A stretch of DNA of 11,596 bases from Anaerolineales bacterium (GCA_022865865.1 JALHTN010000221.1:1-11596), one strand, 5' to 3'. Shown: positions 1 to 6,990, counted from the stretch's first letter. Numbers and translations: made by a program. The notes: generated by a model not told the origin, from the letters alone.

Positions 1-892
1 AGGAGCCCTGGTAGCTACCTGGGATGGAGCCGCGCAAGACTCTCCACGTGGTCTCACTGCTCATGCTGATACATTGGGAGCAATGGTCAAGGAGATCAAA
101 CCCAATGGGCGATTGAAGCTAACCCGCATTGGTGGATTTGCATGGAATACAGTTGAAGGGGAGGGCTGCACTGTTTTTAGTTCGCAAGGGGAAGCATTCC
201 GGGGTTCGATTTTGCTGACCAAATCATCCGGGCATGTATACGGAAATCAAGTCAATGAGCTGAAGCGAGAAGATGACAGTATGGAGGTGCGTCTTGATGC
301 TCGGACCTTGGATGCGGATCAGACCCGAGAGATGGGTATCCAGGTCGGGGATTTTGTGGCTTTTGATCCCCGGGTGGAGATGGTTGATGGTTTTATCCGT
401 TCGCGACACCTGGATGATAAGGCCTGTATTGCCTGTATCTGCGCTGCAATCAGATCCATGCATGCAGCTGGGTTAAAGCCCGCCCAGACCACGACATTCC
501 ATATAAGCAATTACGAGGAAGTAGGGCATGGTGCTGCTTCTGGATTTCCAAACGATCTGGCTGAGCTCGTTGCTGTGGATATGGCTGCCATTGGGGAGGG
601 CCAGACTTCGGATGAATTCCATGCTACGCTGTGTGTAAAAGATTCTGGTGGACCGTATCACTATGGGTTGAACCAAAAACTGCGTCAATTGGCCGAAGAT
701 TTTGAAATTCCTTATAAAGTAGATATCTATCCATACTATGGTTCTGATGGAGAAGCCTTCTGGCGAGCTGGTGGTGATGTGGCATTAGCTTTGATCGGAC
801 CAGGTGTAGATGCTTCCCATAATTATGAGCGCACACATGTGGACGCATTAGTAGCCACCACACAGTGGATCATGGCATATCTAATGAATTAA
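1..892 (+). CDS. M42 family metallopeptidase (glutamyl aminopeptidase/endoglucanase-like), 5' truncated by window edge
   Basis: The reading frame is open from base 2, so the gene begins upstream and about 296 C-terminal residues are visible; M42 enzymes usually have about 350. A TTG at 74 is internal, because the family's metal-binding H-x-D motif (TAHADTLGAM) lies before it, with its His codon at 62-64. The other dinuclear metal and catalytic residues are present in order: the bridging Asp in HLDDK (413-418), the Glu pair in YEEVGHGAA (515-520), an Asp in VAVDMAAIGEG (578-580), and a His near the end in DASHNYERTH (818-820). M42 enzymes are cytosolic dodecameric aminopeptidases that trim short peptides, usually with Zn or Co. 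The visible part looks intact. A same-strand oxidoreductase gene follows after 62 bases with no strong terminator between, so they may be cotranscribed. The substrate preference cannot be read from the sequence. Confidence 0.93.
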   Translation, partial: GALVATWDGAAQDSPRGLTAHADTLGAMVKEIKPNGRLKLTRIGGFAWNTVEGEGCTVFSSQGEAFRGSILLTKSSGHVYGNQVNELKREDDSMEVRLDARTLDADQTREMGIQVGDFVAFDPRVEMVDGFIRSRHLDDKACIACICAAIRSMHAAGLKPAQTTTFHISNYEEVGHGAASGFPNDLAELVAVDMAAIGEGQTSDEFHATLCVKDSGGPYHYGLNQKLRQLAEDFEIPYKVDIYPYYGSDGEAFWRAGGDVALALIGPGVDASHNYERTHVDALVATTQWIMAYLMN

Positions 893-954
893 ATTTACGC
901 AGATCCTGTGGGATTTTTGGGTGCTTTGTGCTTGTTCCTGGTTGCTGAATTAAG

Positions 955-1965
955 ATGGGATTAAATGATATGCTGCTTGATGCCGCCTTACCCCCGGTTC
1001 CGCTCCCAGCGGTGCCACACATTGCGATAGAGGCTGAAAGACTGGGATTCAATACCTTGTGGTCCTCGGAAACCACTCATGATCCTTTCCTGCCTTTGGC
1101 CGTAGCAGCTGAGCACACCCAGAAGCTAAATTTCGGGACAGCAGTTGCAGTTTCCTTTGCACGCAGTCCAGCGACGATTGCTTACACGGCCTGGGATTTG
1201 GCGCAGTCCTCCAATGGCCGCTTCAGCTTGGGATTAGGAACCCAGGTCAAGGCTCATATCGAACGCAGATTTGGGATGCCTTGGCCAGAATCACCGGTGA
1301 CAAAACTCAGGGACCAAATCGCGGCTATGCGCGCTCTCTGGCACACCTGGCAGACAGGTGAAAGGCTCGATTTTCGGGGCGATTATTACAAACTCACCCT
1401 GATGTCCCCGTTTTTTAATCCTGGACCGATTGATCACCCAGATATCCCAATCTATATCGCTGGGGTGAATACGGGGCTGGCTCGACTGACCGGGGAGATC
1501 GCCGATGGCTTCCTGGTGCACCCCTTTCACAGCCCCAAATATTTGAAAGCAGTGATCCTGCCAGCTATTGAACAGGGCGCGCTCAAAGCCGGTCGCAGTA
1601 ATGGAGCTATATCAATTTCGGTGACAGCTTTTACCATTTGCGACCCTGGCCAGAGAGAAACTGTCCGCCAGCAGATAGCCTTTTATGCATCCACTCCATC
1701 CTACCGTCCAGTGATGACACTACATGGCTGGGACAAAGCGGCAGAAGGTTTAACTGCTTTAGCTGCCCGAGGAAAATGGGGGGAAATGCCGGAAATCATC
1801 ACTGATGAAATGCTGGATGTATTCGCCACAACCGCCGCACCGGATGAGCTGCCAGCTGCTCTGAAAAACCGCTATCAGGGTATGGCTGATCGTCTGAGCT
1901 TATATACACCGTTTTCACCTGGAGAGGTTTCGGCTTTTTGGGAGAACTTTGTGAATGCCTGGTAA
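955..1965 (+). CDS. LLM class (luciferase-like) F420/flavin-dependent oxidoreductase, TIGR03617-like
   Basis: This is a 336-residue protein of the bacterial luciferase-like monooxygenase fold, a TIM barrel that binds F420 or FMN. Family-typical segments are EAERLGFNTLWSSETTHDPFLPLAVAAEHT near residues 27-57, given here only as a region, then LGLGTQ near 100, the FGMPW segment common in the F420 subgroup, and PIYIAGVN followed by GEIADGFLVHPFHSP near 165-190. The combination resembles the TIGR03617 (MSMEG_2256-like) family, recognised from memory. Substrate and exact cofactor are unknown. The start is uncertain: ATG 955 follows an in-frame stop at 946-948 and has no good ribosome binding site, and ATG 970 (residue 6) would also preserve the domain. 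The gene lies 62 bases after the M42 peptidase and 62 bases before pcm on the same strand. Confidence 0.88.
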   Translation: MGLNDMLLDAALPPVPLPAVPHIAIEAERLGFNTLWSSETTHDPFLPLAVAAEHTQKLNFGTAVAVSFARSPATIAYTAWDLAQSSNGRFSLGLGTQVKAHIERRFGMPWPESPVTKLRDQIAAMRALWHTWQTGERLDFRGDYYKLTLMSPFFNPGPIDHPDIPIYIAGVNTGLARLTGEIADGFLVHPFHSPKYLKAVILPAIEQGALKAGRSNGAISISVTAFTICDPGQRETVRQQIAFYASTPSYRPVMTLHGWDKAAEGLTALAARGKWGEMPEIITDEMLDVFATTAAPDELPAALKNRYQGMADRLSLYTPFSPGEVSAFWENFVNAW

Positions 1966-2027
1966 TAATCAGGTTCAAGCTGAATGACGTCATTATTTTT
2001 AAAGGGGATGATTAAAGCCTGTTACCG

Positions 2028-2699
2028 ATGAAAGAAGAGACCAATTACAAGCTTGAACGCCAGCGTATGGTGGAAGAACAATTTCTAAGCCGCGATATCA
2101 CTGATTCGCGCGTCTTGGATGCTATGCGGAGAGTGCCCCGCCATCTCTTCGTGCCCGAGGAACAAAAGCACCTGGCTTACAGGGATAGTCCTTTGCCGAT
2201 CGGTCAGAATCAAACCATCTCGCAGCCTTATATTGTGGCTTTAATGACCCAGATGTTGGGCTTACAAGGTCACGAGGGCGTGTTAGAGATCGGAACAGGT
2301 TCAGGATACCAAGCAGCGATATTGTCATTGGTAGCCCGAGAAGTGCATACTGTAGAACGCCATGAAACTTTAGCCAAACAAGCTCTGGCATGCATCACTG
2401 CGCTTGATATTAAGAATGTAATCGTTCATGTAGGGGATGGCACCCGGGGTTGGCCTGCAAATGCGCCATATGATGCGATTATCACCACAGCGGCCGCGCC
2501 CAAAGTTCCAAAACCACTGCTTCACCAGCTGGCTGATGGTGGACGCCTAGTGATACCAGTAGGGGGCAGAATGGGCCAATTCCTTGAAAGCTGGAATCGG
2601 GATGGCGAAGATTTTCATCACGTAAGGACAGTTGCTGTAGCGTTTGTTCCCCTGCTGGGGGAATTTGGGTGGAAAAACGACTCCTGGGATTGGTTGTAA
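2028..2699 (+). CDS. pcm: Protein-L-isoaspartate O-methyltransferase
   Basis: Pcm uses S-adenosylmethionine to methylate the abnormal isoaspartyl residues that form in ageing proteins, starting their repair in the cytosol. The 223-residue length is close to the usual 205-225. The N-terminal family block VPRHLFVPEE is at residues 36-45, the substrate-side motif QTISQPYIVA at 62-71, SAM motif I (VLEIGTGSGYQAA) at 85-97, and the late block YDAIITTAAAP followed by GGRLVIPVGG in the C-terminal half. The chosen ATG 2028 is preceded by an AAAGGGG stretch at 2001-2007, rather far (20 bases) for a Shine-Dalgarno site. An internal ATG at residue 14 is a possible alternative. A seven-codon ORF overlaps the start (see findings). 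The gene is convergent with rnj, and a hairpin lies between them. Confidence 0.95.
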   Translation: MKEETNYKLERQRMVEEQFLSRDITDSRVLDAMRRVPRHLFVPEEQKHLAYRDSPLPIGQNQTISQPYIVALMTQMLGLQGHEGVLEIGTGSGYQAAILSLVAREVHTVERHETLAKQALACITALDIKNVIVHVGDGTRGWPANAPYDAIITTAAAPKVPKPLLHQLADGGRLVIPVGGRMGQFLESWNRDGEDFHHVRTVAVAFVPLLGEFGWKNDSWDWL

Positions 2700-2781
2700 A
2701 CCGCGATTTATCCACCGTTAGTCTCACTCACGCTAGTTCTTCCGATTGTGTTTGGAGATCATTGAAATATTACCAAAAGCA

Positions 2782-2812
2782 AAGGCTCTCCCGTATATGC
2801 AGGGAGAACCTT
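2782..2812. terminator. Hairpin between convergent pcm and rnj, possible bidirectional terminator
   Basis: AAGGCTCTCCC (2782-2792) and GGGAGAACCTT (2802-2812) pair with ten base pairs and one C/A mismatch around a nine-base loop. Read from the minus strand, the stem is followed by TTGCTTTTGG, a moderate U-tract, which would end rnj transcripts. On the plus strand the tract after the stem is poor (TGATTGTG), so termination of pcm there is less certain. Its place in the gap between the two stop codons supports the call. Confidence 0.6.
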
Positions 2813-2872
2813 GATTGTGTTATGAATGGTTTGTGTTTTTACACAGTTCCATCTGTTGTGGATTTACCTGGC

Positions 2873-4513
2873 TTATAAGCGGTTGATGGTGACAAACACC
2901 ATCGGTCGGCGTTTGGTCTCATTGTAAAAGAAGGATTTGACAGTCTGCTCGATATCATTCTGGAGATTTCCATTGCCCCTTTTGATGGTATCCGTGATCC
3001 TGTTTTTGGCCAAAACCAGTAATTCCTCGGCATCTCGTTTATAAACAAATCCGCGGGTGATGATCTCCGGCTCTTCCAATAATCGACCGCTGCTTTTCTC
3101 CAAGATCAGGCTGATGACGACGATCCCGTTCCGAGCAAGGGCTTCTCTTTCACGAACTACACTCGGTCCAACCTCACCGACCCGAGAGCCATCCACGAAT
3201 ACATACCCTCCTGGGACCCGATCACCTAAACTCATCAGACCATCTTCAAATTCGACCATTTGGCCATTTTCAATCACGGCAATATTTTCTTCCGGTATAC
3301 CGACTTCTTGGGCTATCGTGGCATGCTGTTTCATATGGCGCAGTTCGCCATGGATGGGGATTAAGTATTTGGGCTTGACCAGATGGATCAGCAGCTTCAT
3401 TTCTTCCTGGCTGGCGTGACCCGAAACATGGACAGGAGCAATGGGTTCATAGATCACATTTGCTCCGCGCCGGAAAAGACGGTTGATGGTCCGGTAGATG
3501 CTTTCCTCATTGCCCGGTATTGGATGGGATGAGAGCACAATTGTGTCACCGGGGATCACATCAAACTGGCGGTTGGTTCCGGTGGAAAGCCGGCCTAAAA
3601 TTGAAGATGGTTCTCCTTGCGTACCAGTGGACATCAGTACAATCTGGCTTGGGTCCATCTTTAATGCCTTGTCGATATTCACCTGCAGTCCTTCTGGAAT
3701 TTTGAGATAACCCAACTTGTGGGCTATTTTGGCGTTTTCAACCATACTCATGCCCACAAAGGCAACCTTGCGATTATGGCGTTGGGCTGCATTCACTACT
3801 TGCTGCATACGCGAGATCAGAGATGCGAAGCTGGCGATGATGATGCGCCCAGCGGCATTACTGAATACTTGATCGAATGCTGGATCGATCACCCTTTCAG
3901 ATGGGGTCCAGCCGGGTGAATCTGCATTGGTTGAGTCGGCAAGCAGCGCCAAGACTCCGCGACCGGAGAACTCACCTAATTTTGCGTAATCAGTTGGCCA
4001 CCCATCCACGGGTGTGTGATCGAATTTGTAGTCACCAGAATGAACGACTAGTCCGGCGGGAGTTGTAATACCCAGACCAACACCATCAGGTATCGAGTGG
4101 CATACGTGGAAAAATTCAACCTCGAAGGGGTTGATTTGGATTGTTTCGCCTGCTTCTACGGTGTGCAAATCAGCTCGATCGAGTAATCCGCCTCGGGCTA
4201 ACTTGCCCTCAATCAAGCCCCTGGTGAGCGGGGTCGCGTAGATCGGGGCTTGAATTTCCTCGATTACATGGCGAATAGCCCCGGTATGATCCTCATGACC
4301 GTGGGTAATGATGATGCCGCGCACCAAATGACGTTTTTCCAGCAGGTAATTGAAATCGGGAATGATGTAATCAATCCCCAACATATCGTTCTCGGGAAAC
4401 ATGATGCCCGAGTCAACGACGAGAATATTATCCCCATATTCATAGAGGATCATATTTTTTCCGACTTCCCCTAGACCACCTAGAGGTGTGATTCTTAATC
4501 TCTTGTTACTCAT
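2873..4513 (-). CDS. rnj: Ribonuclease J
   Basis: RNase J is a 5'-to-3' exoribonuclease and endoribonuclease of the metallo-beta-lactamase/beta-CASP family that matures and degrades RNA in bacteria with or without RNase E. The 546-residue protein has the expected length (about 550). Visible metal-site elements are HGHEDH at residues 71-76, the His of CHSIPDG at 139, HSGDYKFDH with Asp161, the beta-CASP Asp in LLADSTNAD near 193, and the phosphate-site motif HVSGHAS at 362-368, followed by PIHGELRHM at 387-394. The C-terminal dimerisation/accessory region extends to NRL at the end. ATG 4513 is supported by an AAGGAAAA Shine-Dalgarno sequence about nine bases upstream. The upstream 350 bp carry two possible promoters, an intrinsic terminator and a stem-loop at the predicted mRNA 5' end, so its own expression may be post-transcriptionally controlled. 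Confidence 0.97.
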   Translation of the reverse strand: MSNKRLRITPLGGLGEVGKNMILYEYGDNILVVDSGIMFPENDMLGIDYIIPDFNYLLEKRHLVRGIIITHGHEDHTGAIRHVIEEIQAPIYATPLTRGLIEGKLARGGLLDRADLHTVEAGETIQINPFEVEFFHVCHSIPDGVGLGITTPAGLVVHSGDYKFDHTPVDGWPTDYAKLGEFSGRGVLALLADSTNADSPGWTPSERVIDPAFDQVFSNAAGRIIIASFASLISRMQQVVNAAQRHNRKVAFVGMSMVENAKIAHKLGYLKIPEGLQVNIDKALKMDPSQIVLMSTGTQGEPSSILGRLSTGTNRQFDVIPGDTIVLSSHPIPGNEESIYRTINRLFRRGANVIYEPIAPVHVSGHASQEEMKLLIHLVKPKYLIPIHGELRHMKQHATIAQEVGIPEENIAVIENGQMVEFEDGLMSLGDRVPGGYVFVDGSRVGEVGPSVVREREALARNGIVVISLILEKSSGRLLEEPEIITRGFVYKRDAEELLVLAKNRITDTIKRGNGNLQNDIEQTVKSFFYNETKRRPMVFVTINRL

Positions 4514-4535
4514 ATTTGATACTTTTCCTTAATAG

Positions 4536-4579
4536 CAACCCCAGATTCCCAGCAATCAGGCTGGTTTAAATTGGGGTTG
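4536..4579 (-). other. 5' UTR stem-loop directly upstream of the rnj ribosome binding site
   Basis: In the rnj mRNA sense, CAACCCC pairs with GGGGTTG (seven base pairs; plus-strand arms 4536-4542 and 4573-4579). An inner CCAGC/GCTGG stem (arms 4549-4553 and 4560-4564) has a six-base loop. The structure ends a few bases before the AAGGAAAA ribosome binding site. It has no U-tract after it, so it is not a terminator. It begins where a transcript from the candidate promoter at 4584-4613 would start, making it a potential 5'-terminal hairpin. Confidence 0.6.
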
Positions 4580-4583
4580 AAGA

Positions 4584-4613
4584 ATTTTAGTGTTGAAAAA
4601 TGATGTTCAACAA
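4584..4613 (-). promoter_or_regulatory. Candidate proximal rnj promoter with overlapping inverted repeat
   Basis: On the minus strand, a TAAAAT -10 (4584-4589) lies 18 bases after TTGTTG (4608-4613), or 15 bases after TTGAAC (4605-4610); neither -35 is strong. The spacer holds a perfect inverted repeat, TGTTGAA-N8-TTCAACA (4591-4612), positioned as an operator would be. The predicted start near 4577 lies 64 bases before the rnj ATG. The inverted repeat is seen directly; the promoter role is inferred. Confidence 0.4.
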
Positions 4614-4620
4614 TAATTAC

Positions 4621-4655
4621 AAAAAAATGCCCCTGAAGGATTCACCGACCGGGGC
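4621..4655 (-). terminator. Intrinsic terminator upstream of rnj
   Basis: On the minus strand, GCCCC pairs with GGGGC (plus-strand arms 4651-4655 and 4629-4633). An inner TGAA/TTCA stem with a three-base loop sits inside an asymmetric bulge, and the stem is followed by A and seven consecutive T (4621-4627). It lies about 107 bases before the rnj start and about 145 bases beyond the groEL terminator, so it must end, or attenuate, a transcript starting in between. Confidence 0.75.
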
Positions 4656-4754
4656 TTGCAATCTCTTTCCGATAACTAAAAGTGGTTGATTCTACTAGGT
4701 ATGCGGTATTGAATAGCAGGCCGGAATTCCGGCCGAGTGTCGAACTCGATAGCA
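4621..4754 (-). ncRNA. Candidate ~130-nt small RNA or attenuated rnj leader
   Basis: A near-consensus promoter (4761-4789) points into this stretch, and an intrinsic terminator closes it at 4621-4655, giving a transcript of roughly 134 nt with no credible ORF. The 5' part folds into two adjacent hairpins: GAGT-N5-ACTC (4735-4747) and the perfect palindrome GGCCGGAATTCCGGCC (4719-4734). A direct repeat of CCTGCTAT in the RNA sense (4749-4756 and 4713-4720) flanks them. About 60 bases with little obvious structure follow, then the terminator. It resembles no riboswitch, 6S, SRP, tmRNA or RNase P RNA that I recognise. It could be a trans-acting small RNA, or the rnj leader if polymerase sometimes reads through. 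Confidence 0.5.
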
Positions 4755-4760
4755 GGTGCC

Positions 4761-4789
4761 ATTTTAACATGGCAATGCTGCTTTGTCAA
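4761..4789 (-). promoter_or_regulatory. Near-consensus sigma70-type promoter for the RNA/leader upstream of rnj
   Basis: On the minus strand, TTGACA (4784-4789) is a perfect -35. After exactly 17 bases comes TAAAAT (4761-4766), preceded by TG in the extended -10 position. The predicted start is near 4754. An inverted repeat, TGCCAT-N6-ATGGCA (4757-4774), covers the -10 and looks like a repressor site. The -35 overlaps the U-tract of the groEL terminator, so the promoter sits immediately after the groESL operon end. Confidence 0.72.
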
Positions 4790-4837
4790 AAAGAAAATTG
4801 GCGAGAGAGGCCATCTTAAGCTCGGCCTCGCCTCGCC
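4786..4837 (-). terminator. groEL: Intrinsic terminator of the groESL operon
   Basis: Read on the minus strand, GGCGAG-GC-GAGGCC pairs with GGCCTC-T-CTCGCC (plus-strand arms 4824-4837 and 4800-4812): twelve GC-rich base pairs with a small internal loop and an eleven-base loop. It is followed by AATTTTCTTTTT. It begins 26 bases after the groEL stop codon and is the strongest terminator in the window. Confidence 0.85.
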
Positions 4838-4863
4838 TGAATTGAAATATTAATCTATTCGGT

Positions 4864-6498
4864 TTAGTACTCCGGCATAGGTGGTCCTGCAGGAGGTCCA
4901 TCCTTCTCCGGAACATCGGTGATCAGGGCTTCCGTGGTCAGGATCATAGCAGCGATTGAGGCTGCATTCTCCAAGGCGCCGCGGGTCACTTTTGCTGGGT
5001 CAATGACACCGTCTTTGACCATGTCGACAAATTCCTCGCTGATGACGTTAAAGCCATAATTGAGGTTTTTCTTCGCAACTTGTTCTCGGCGAACATCCTG
5101 GAGGATGACTGAACCATCTTTGCCCGCGTTTTCCGCGATCTTGCGCAGAGGAATTTCCAGTGCTTTGCGGACGATAGTAACACCAACCTGGGCATCGTCA
5201 TTATCCATTGTCAGATCATCAAGAGCGGTCATGGCATTGATTAATGCAACACCGCCACCTGGAACGATGCCGTCTTCAACTGCAGCACGAGTAGCTGAGA
5301 GAGCATCTTCAACGCGATGCTTCTTTTCTTTGAGTTCGGTTTCAGTGGCTGCACCCACACGGATGATGGCCACACCACCGGACAGTTTCGCTAGCCGTTC
5401 TTGAAGTTTCTCACTATCGTAATCGCTGGTGCTCTTGTCTATTTCTACACGGATTTGCTCGATGCGACCTTTGATCTGTGCCGTTTCACCGCGACCACCC
5501 ACAACTGTGGTGTCGTCTTTGGTGACAACGATTTTCTCGGCTTGACCCAGATCAACAATCTCGGTGGTTTCCAGTTTGCGACCGGTTTCTTCAGAGATAA
5601 CAGTTGCACCAGTCAAAATGGCGATATCTTGCAGCATTGCTTTACGGCGGTCACCAAAACCAGGGGCCTTGATGGCTACGACGTTGAGCATGCCACGCAG
5701 CTTGTTCAGTACCAAGGTTGCAAGCGCTTCACCATCAATATCCTCGGCAATGATCACCAGCTCGCGCTTGCCAACCTGAACCAGTTTTTCCAGTACAGGG
5801 ACAATGTCGGTGGCAGCAGAGATTTTCTTATCGTGAACCAAGATGTAGGGCTCTTCGATATCAGCTTCCATTGCTTCTGGATTGGTGATGAAGTATGGCG
5901 AAATGTATCCGCGATCAAACTGCATACCTTCCACGAATTCTGTTTCGAATTCCAAACCCTTGGATTCTTCAACTGTGATAACACCGTCTTTTCCAACTTT
6001 GTCCATCACATCTGCGATCAACTCGCCGATCGTCCGGTCTTGGGCGGAAATTGAGGCGACGTTGGCGATCTCGTCCCTAGTTGTGACTTCAATGGCCTGC
6101 TCGGAGATCTTCTGGGCTACAGCTTTTGTTGCAGCTTCAATACCCCACTTCAGCAGCATGGGGTTAAAACCAGCGGCCAGATTTTTCATGCCTTCGGTGA
6201 CGATCGAGTGAGCTAATACAGTGGAGGTTGTTGTTCCATCACCTGCGATGTCATTGGTTTTTGTCGCAGCTTCTTTGAGCAGTTGGGCGCCCATGTTCTC
6301 GAAGGGGTCATCAAGTTCAATTTCCTTGGCAACTGAGACACCATCGTGGGTGATTGTTGGAGAACCAAATTTGCGATCAATCGCTACATTACGTCCTTTT
6401 GGTCCTAATGTTGTGACGACTGCTTTCGCCAGAACATCCATACCGTTTTGCAGGTTGCGACGTGCATTTTCTGAAAATACGAGTTGTTTAGCAGCCAT
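4864..6498 (-). CDS. groEL: Chaperonin GroEL (60 kDa, Hsp60)
   Basis: GroEL forms the double-ring ATP-driven folding chamber that works with the GroES lid in the cytosol. The 544 residues match the family length. LGPKGRNV is at residues 31-38, the nucleotide-binding DGTTT at 87-91, the apical segment [15 protein letters not shown] in the middle of the first half, and the intermediate/equatorial segment IVPGGGVAL near 410. ATG 6498 has a strong GGAAAGGAG ribosome binding site about ten bases upstream. The gene starts 32 bases after the groES stop, so the two form one operon under the CIRCE-controlled promoter at 6918-6946, closed by the terminator at 4786-4837. The C-terminus ends in a Pro-rich tail, [10 protein letters not shown], instead of the GGM repeats of the E. 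coli protein. Confidence 0.99.
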   Translation of the reverse strand: MAAKQLVFSENARRNLQNGMDVLAKAVVTTLGPKGRNVAIDRKFGSPTITHDGVSVAKEIELDDPFENMGAQLLKEAATKTNDIAGDGTTTSTVLAHSIVTEGMKNLAAGFNPMLLKWGIEAATKAVAQKISEQAIEVTTRDEIANVASISAQDRTIGELIADVMDKVGKDGVITVEESKGLEFETEFVEGMQFDRGYISPYFITNPEAMEADIEEPYILVHDKKISAATDIVPVLEKLVQVGKRELVIIAEDIDGEALATLVLNKLRGMLNVVAIKAPGFGDRRKAMLQDIAILTGATVISEETGRKLETTEIVDLGQAEKIVVTKDDTTVVGGRGETAQIKGRIEQIRVEIDKSTSDYDSEKLQERLAKLSGGVAIIRVGAATETELKEKKHRVEDALSATRAAVEDGIVPGGGVALINAMTALDDLTMDNDDAQVGVTIVRKALEIPLRKIAENAGKDGSVILQDVRREQVAKKNLNYGFNVISEEFVDMVKDGVIDPAKVTRGALENAASIAAMILTTEALITDVPEKDGPPAGPPMPEY

Positions 6499-6530
6499 AG
6501 AATCTAGCTCCTTTCCTTTTTTTTAGGTTT

Positions 6531-6824
6531 TTAATCAATGATCCCTAATAAGTCGCTTTCGCGCAGGATGAGCACTTTCTTGCCATCCAGTTTGATCTCT
6601 GTGCCTGAATACTTGGCAAAGAGCACTTTGTCTCCCTCTTTAACATCCAGGGGGATCCGTTTTCCATCGTCATCCCGTTCTCCGGGACCGGCTGCTAAGA
6701 TTTTTCCCTTTTGGGGCTTTTCTTTGGCAGTTTCCGGCAGGACGATGCCGCCAGAGGTTATTTCTTCCTGCTCTTCAGGTTCGACCACTACGCGGTTTCC
6801 TAACGGTTTAATTGAAATCGACAT
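6531..6824 (-). CDS. groES: Co-chaperonin GroES (10 kDa, Hsp10)
   Basis: GroES is the heptameric lid of the GroEL chamber. The 97-residue length is typical. It begins with [12 protein letters not shown], has a mobile loop around [21 protein letters not shown] (residues 20-40) in which the hydrophobic IVL contacts GroEL, and ends with the usual strand block [16 protein letters not shown] 6824 is supported by an AGAAGGAGG ribosome binding site seven bases upstream. The 5' leader is about 85 bases long and contains the CIRCE operator at its start. It is first in the groES-groEL operon. Confidence 0.99.
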   Translation of the reverse strand: MSISIKPLGNRVVVEPEEQEEITSGGIVLPETAKEKPQKGKILAAGPGERDDDGKRIPLDVKEGDKVLFAKYSGTEIKLDGKKVLILRESDLLGIID

Positions 6825-6876
6825 ACTTGCCTCCTTCTATATGGATATAAAATGTTTTGTATGCTCACATACATAC

Positions 6877-6909
6877 GAGTTAGCACTCGAAGCAGTAGAG
6901 TGCTAACTC
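6877..6909. promoter_or_regulatory. CIRCE operator of groESL (HrcA binding site)
   Basis: TTAGCACTC-N9-GAGTGCTAA at 6880-6906 matches the CIRCE consensus perfectly. Three more bases pair on each side (GAG/CTC), extending the arms to twelve bases. It begins about five bases downstream of the predicted groES transcription start. It is the known operator of HrcA, whose gene is at the right edge of this window. Confidence 0.98.
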
Positions 6910-6917
6910 CAAGTGGG

Positions 6918-6946
6918 ATCATACCTGAGTTTTAGTGGAAAGTCAA
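6918..6946 (-). promoter_or_regulatory. groESL promoter
   Basis: On the minus strand, TTGACT (6941-6946) and TATGAT (6918-6923) are separated by exactly 17 bases, each one mismatch from the vegetative consensus. The predicted start near 6911 is just before the CIRCE element, so HrcA binding would block initiation. Confidence 0.88.
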
Positions 6947-6990
6947 GAGGGTTTTCGAGAAATTGGTTTAAAGAATTGGAAATCGACCAT

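Noticed and set aside
74..76. TTG 74 as the start of the M42 peptidase
   Set aside because: The same frame is open to base 2 and encodes the catalytic H-x-D motif before this codon, so the true start is outside the window.
901..918. ATCC-TGTG-GGAT with a following T-run after the M42 gene, considered as a terminator
   Set aside because: The stem has only four Watson-Crick pairs, possibly six with G-T and A-T extension, too short to call.
1983..1997. AATGACGTCATT palindrome followed by a T-run, considered as a terminator
   Set aside because: The palindrome has no loop, so it cannot form a normal hairpin; the alternative AATAAT/ATTATT pairing is weak and AT-only. Left as unassigned gap sequence between the oxidoreductase gene and pcm.
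2669..2878. 69-codon plus-strand frame overlapping the pcm 3' end and running into rnj
   Set aside because: It starts inside pcm in another frame, passes through the terminator hairpin and has no family resemblance or ribosome binding site.
3057..3419. Plus-strand frame of 120 codons antisense to rnj
   Set aside because: It is fully covered by conserved RNase J coding sequence and is Ser/Thr/Arg-rich, as expected of a shadow frame.
4656..4780. tRNA, tmRNA, SRP RNA or a known riboswitch upstream of rnj
   Set aside because: The TTCGA seen here is part of a short hairpin, not a T-arm in a cloverleaf, there is no CCA-end acceptor stem, and no conserved core of the riboswitch or housekeeping RNA classes I know is present.
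5401..6054. 217-codon open frame on the plus strand inside groEL
   Set aside because: It lies wholly antisense to a highly conserved groEL, has no ribosome binding site or recognisable domain, and its composition follows the codon pattern of the opposite strand.
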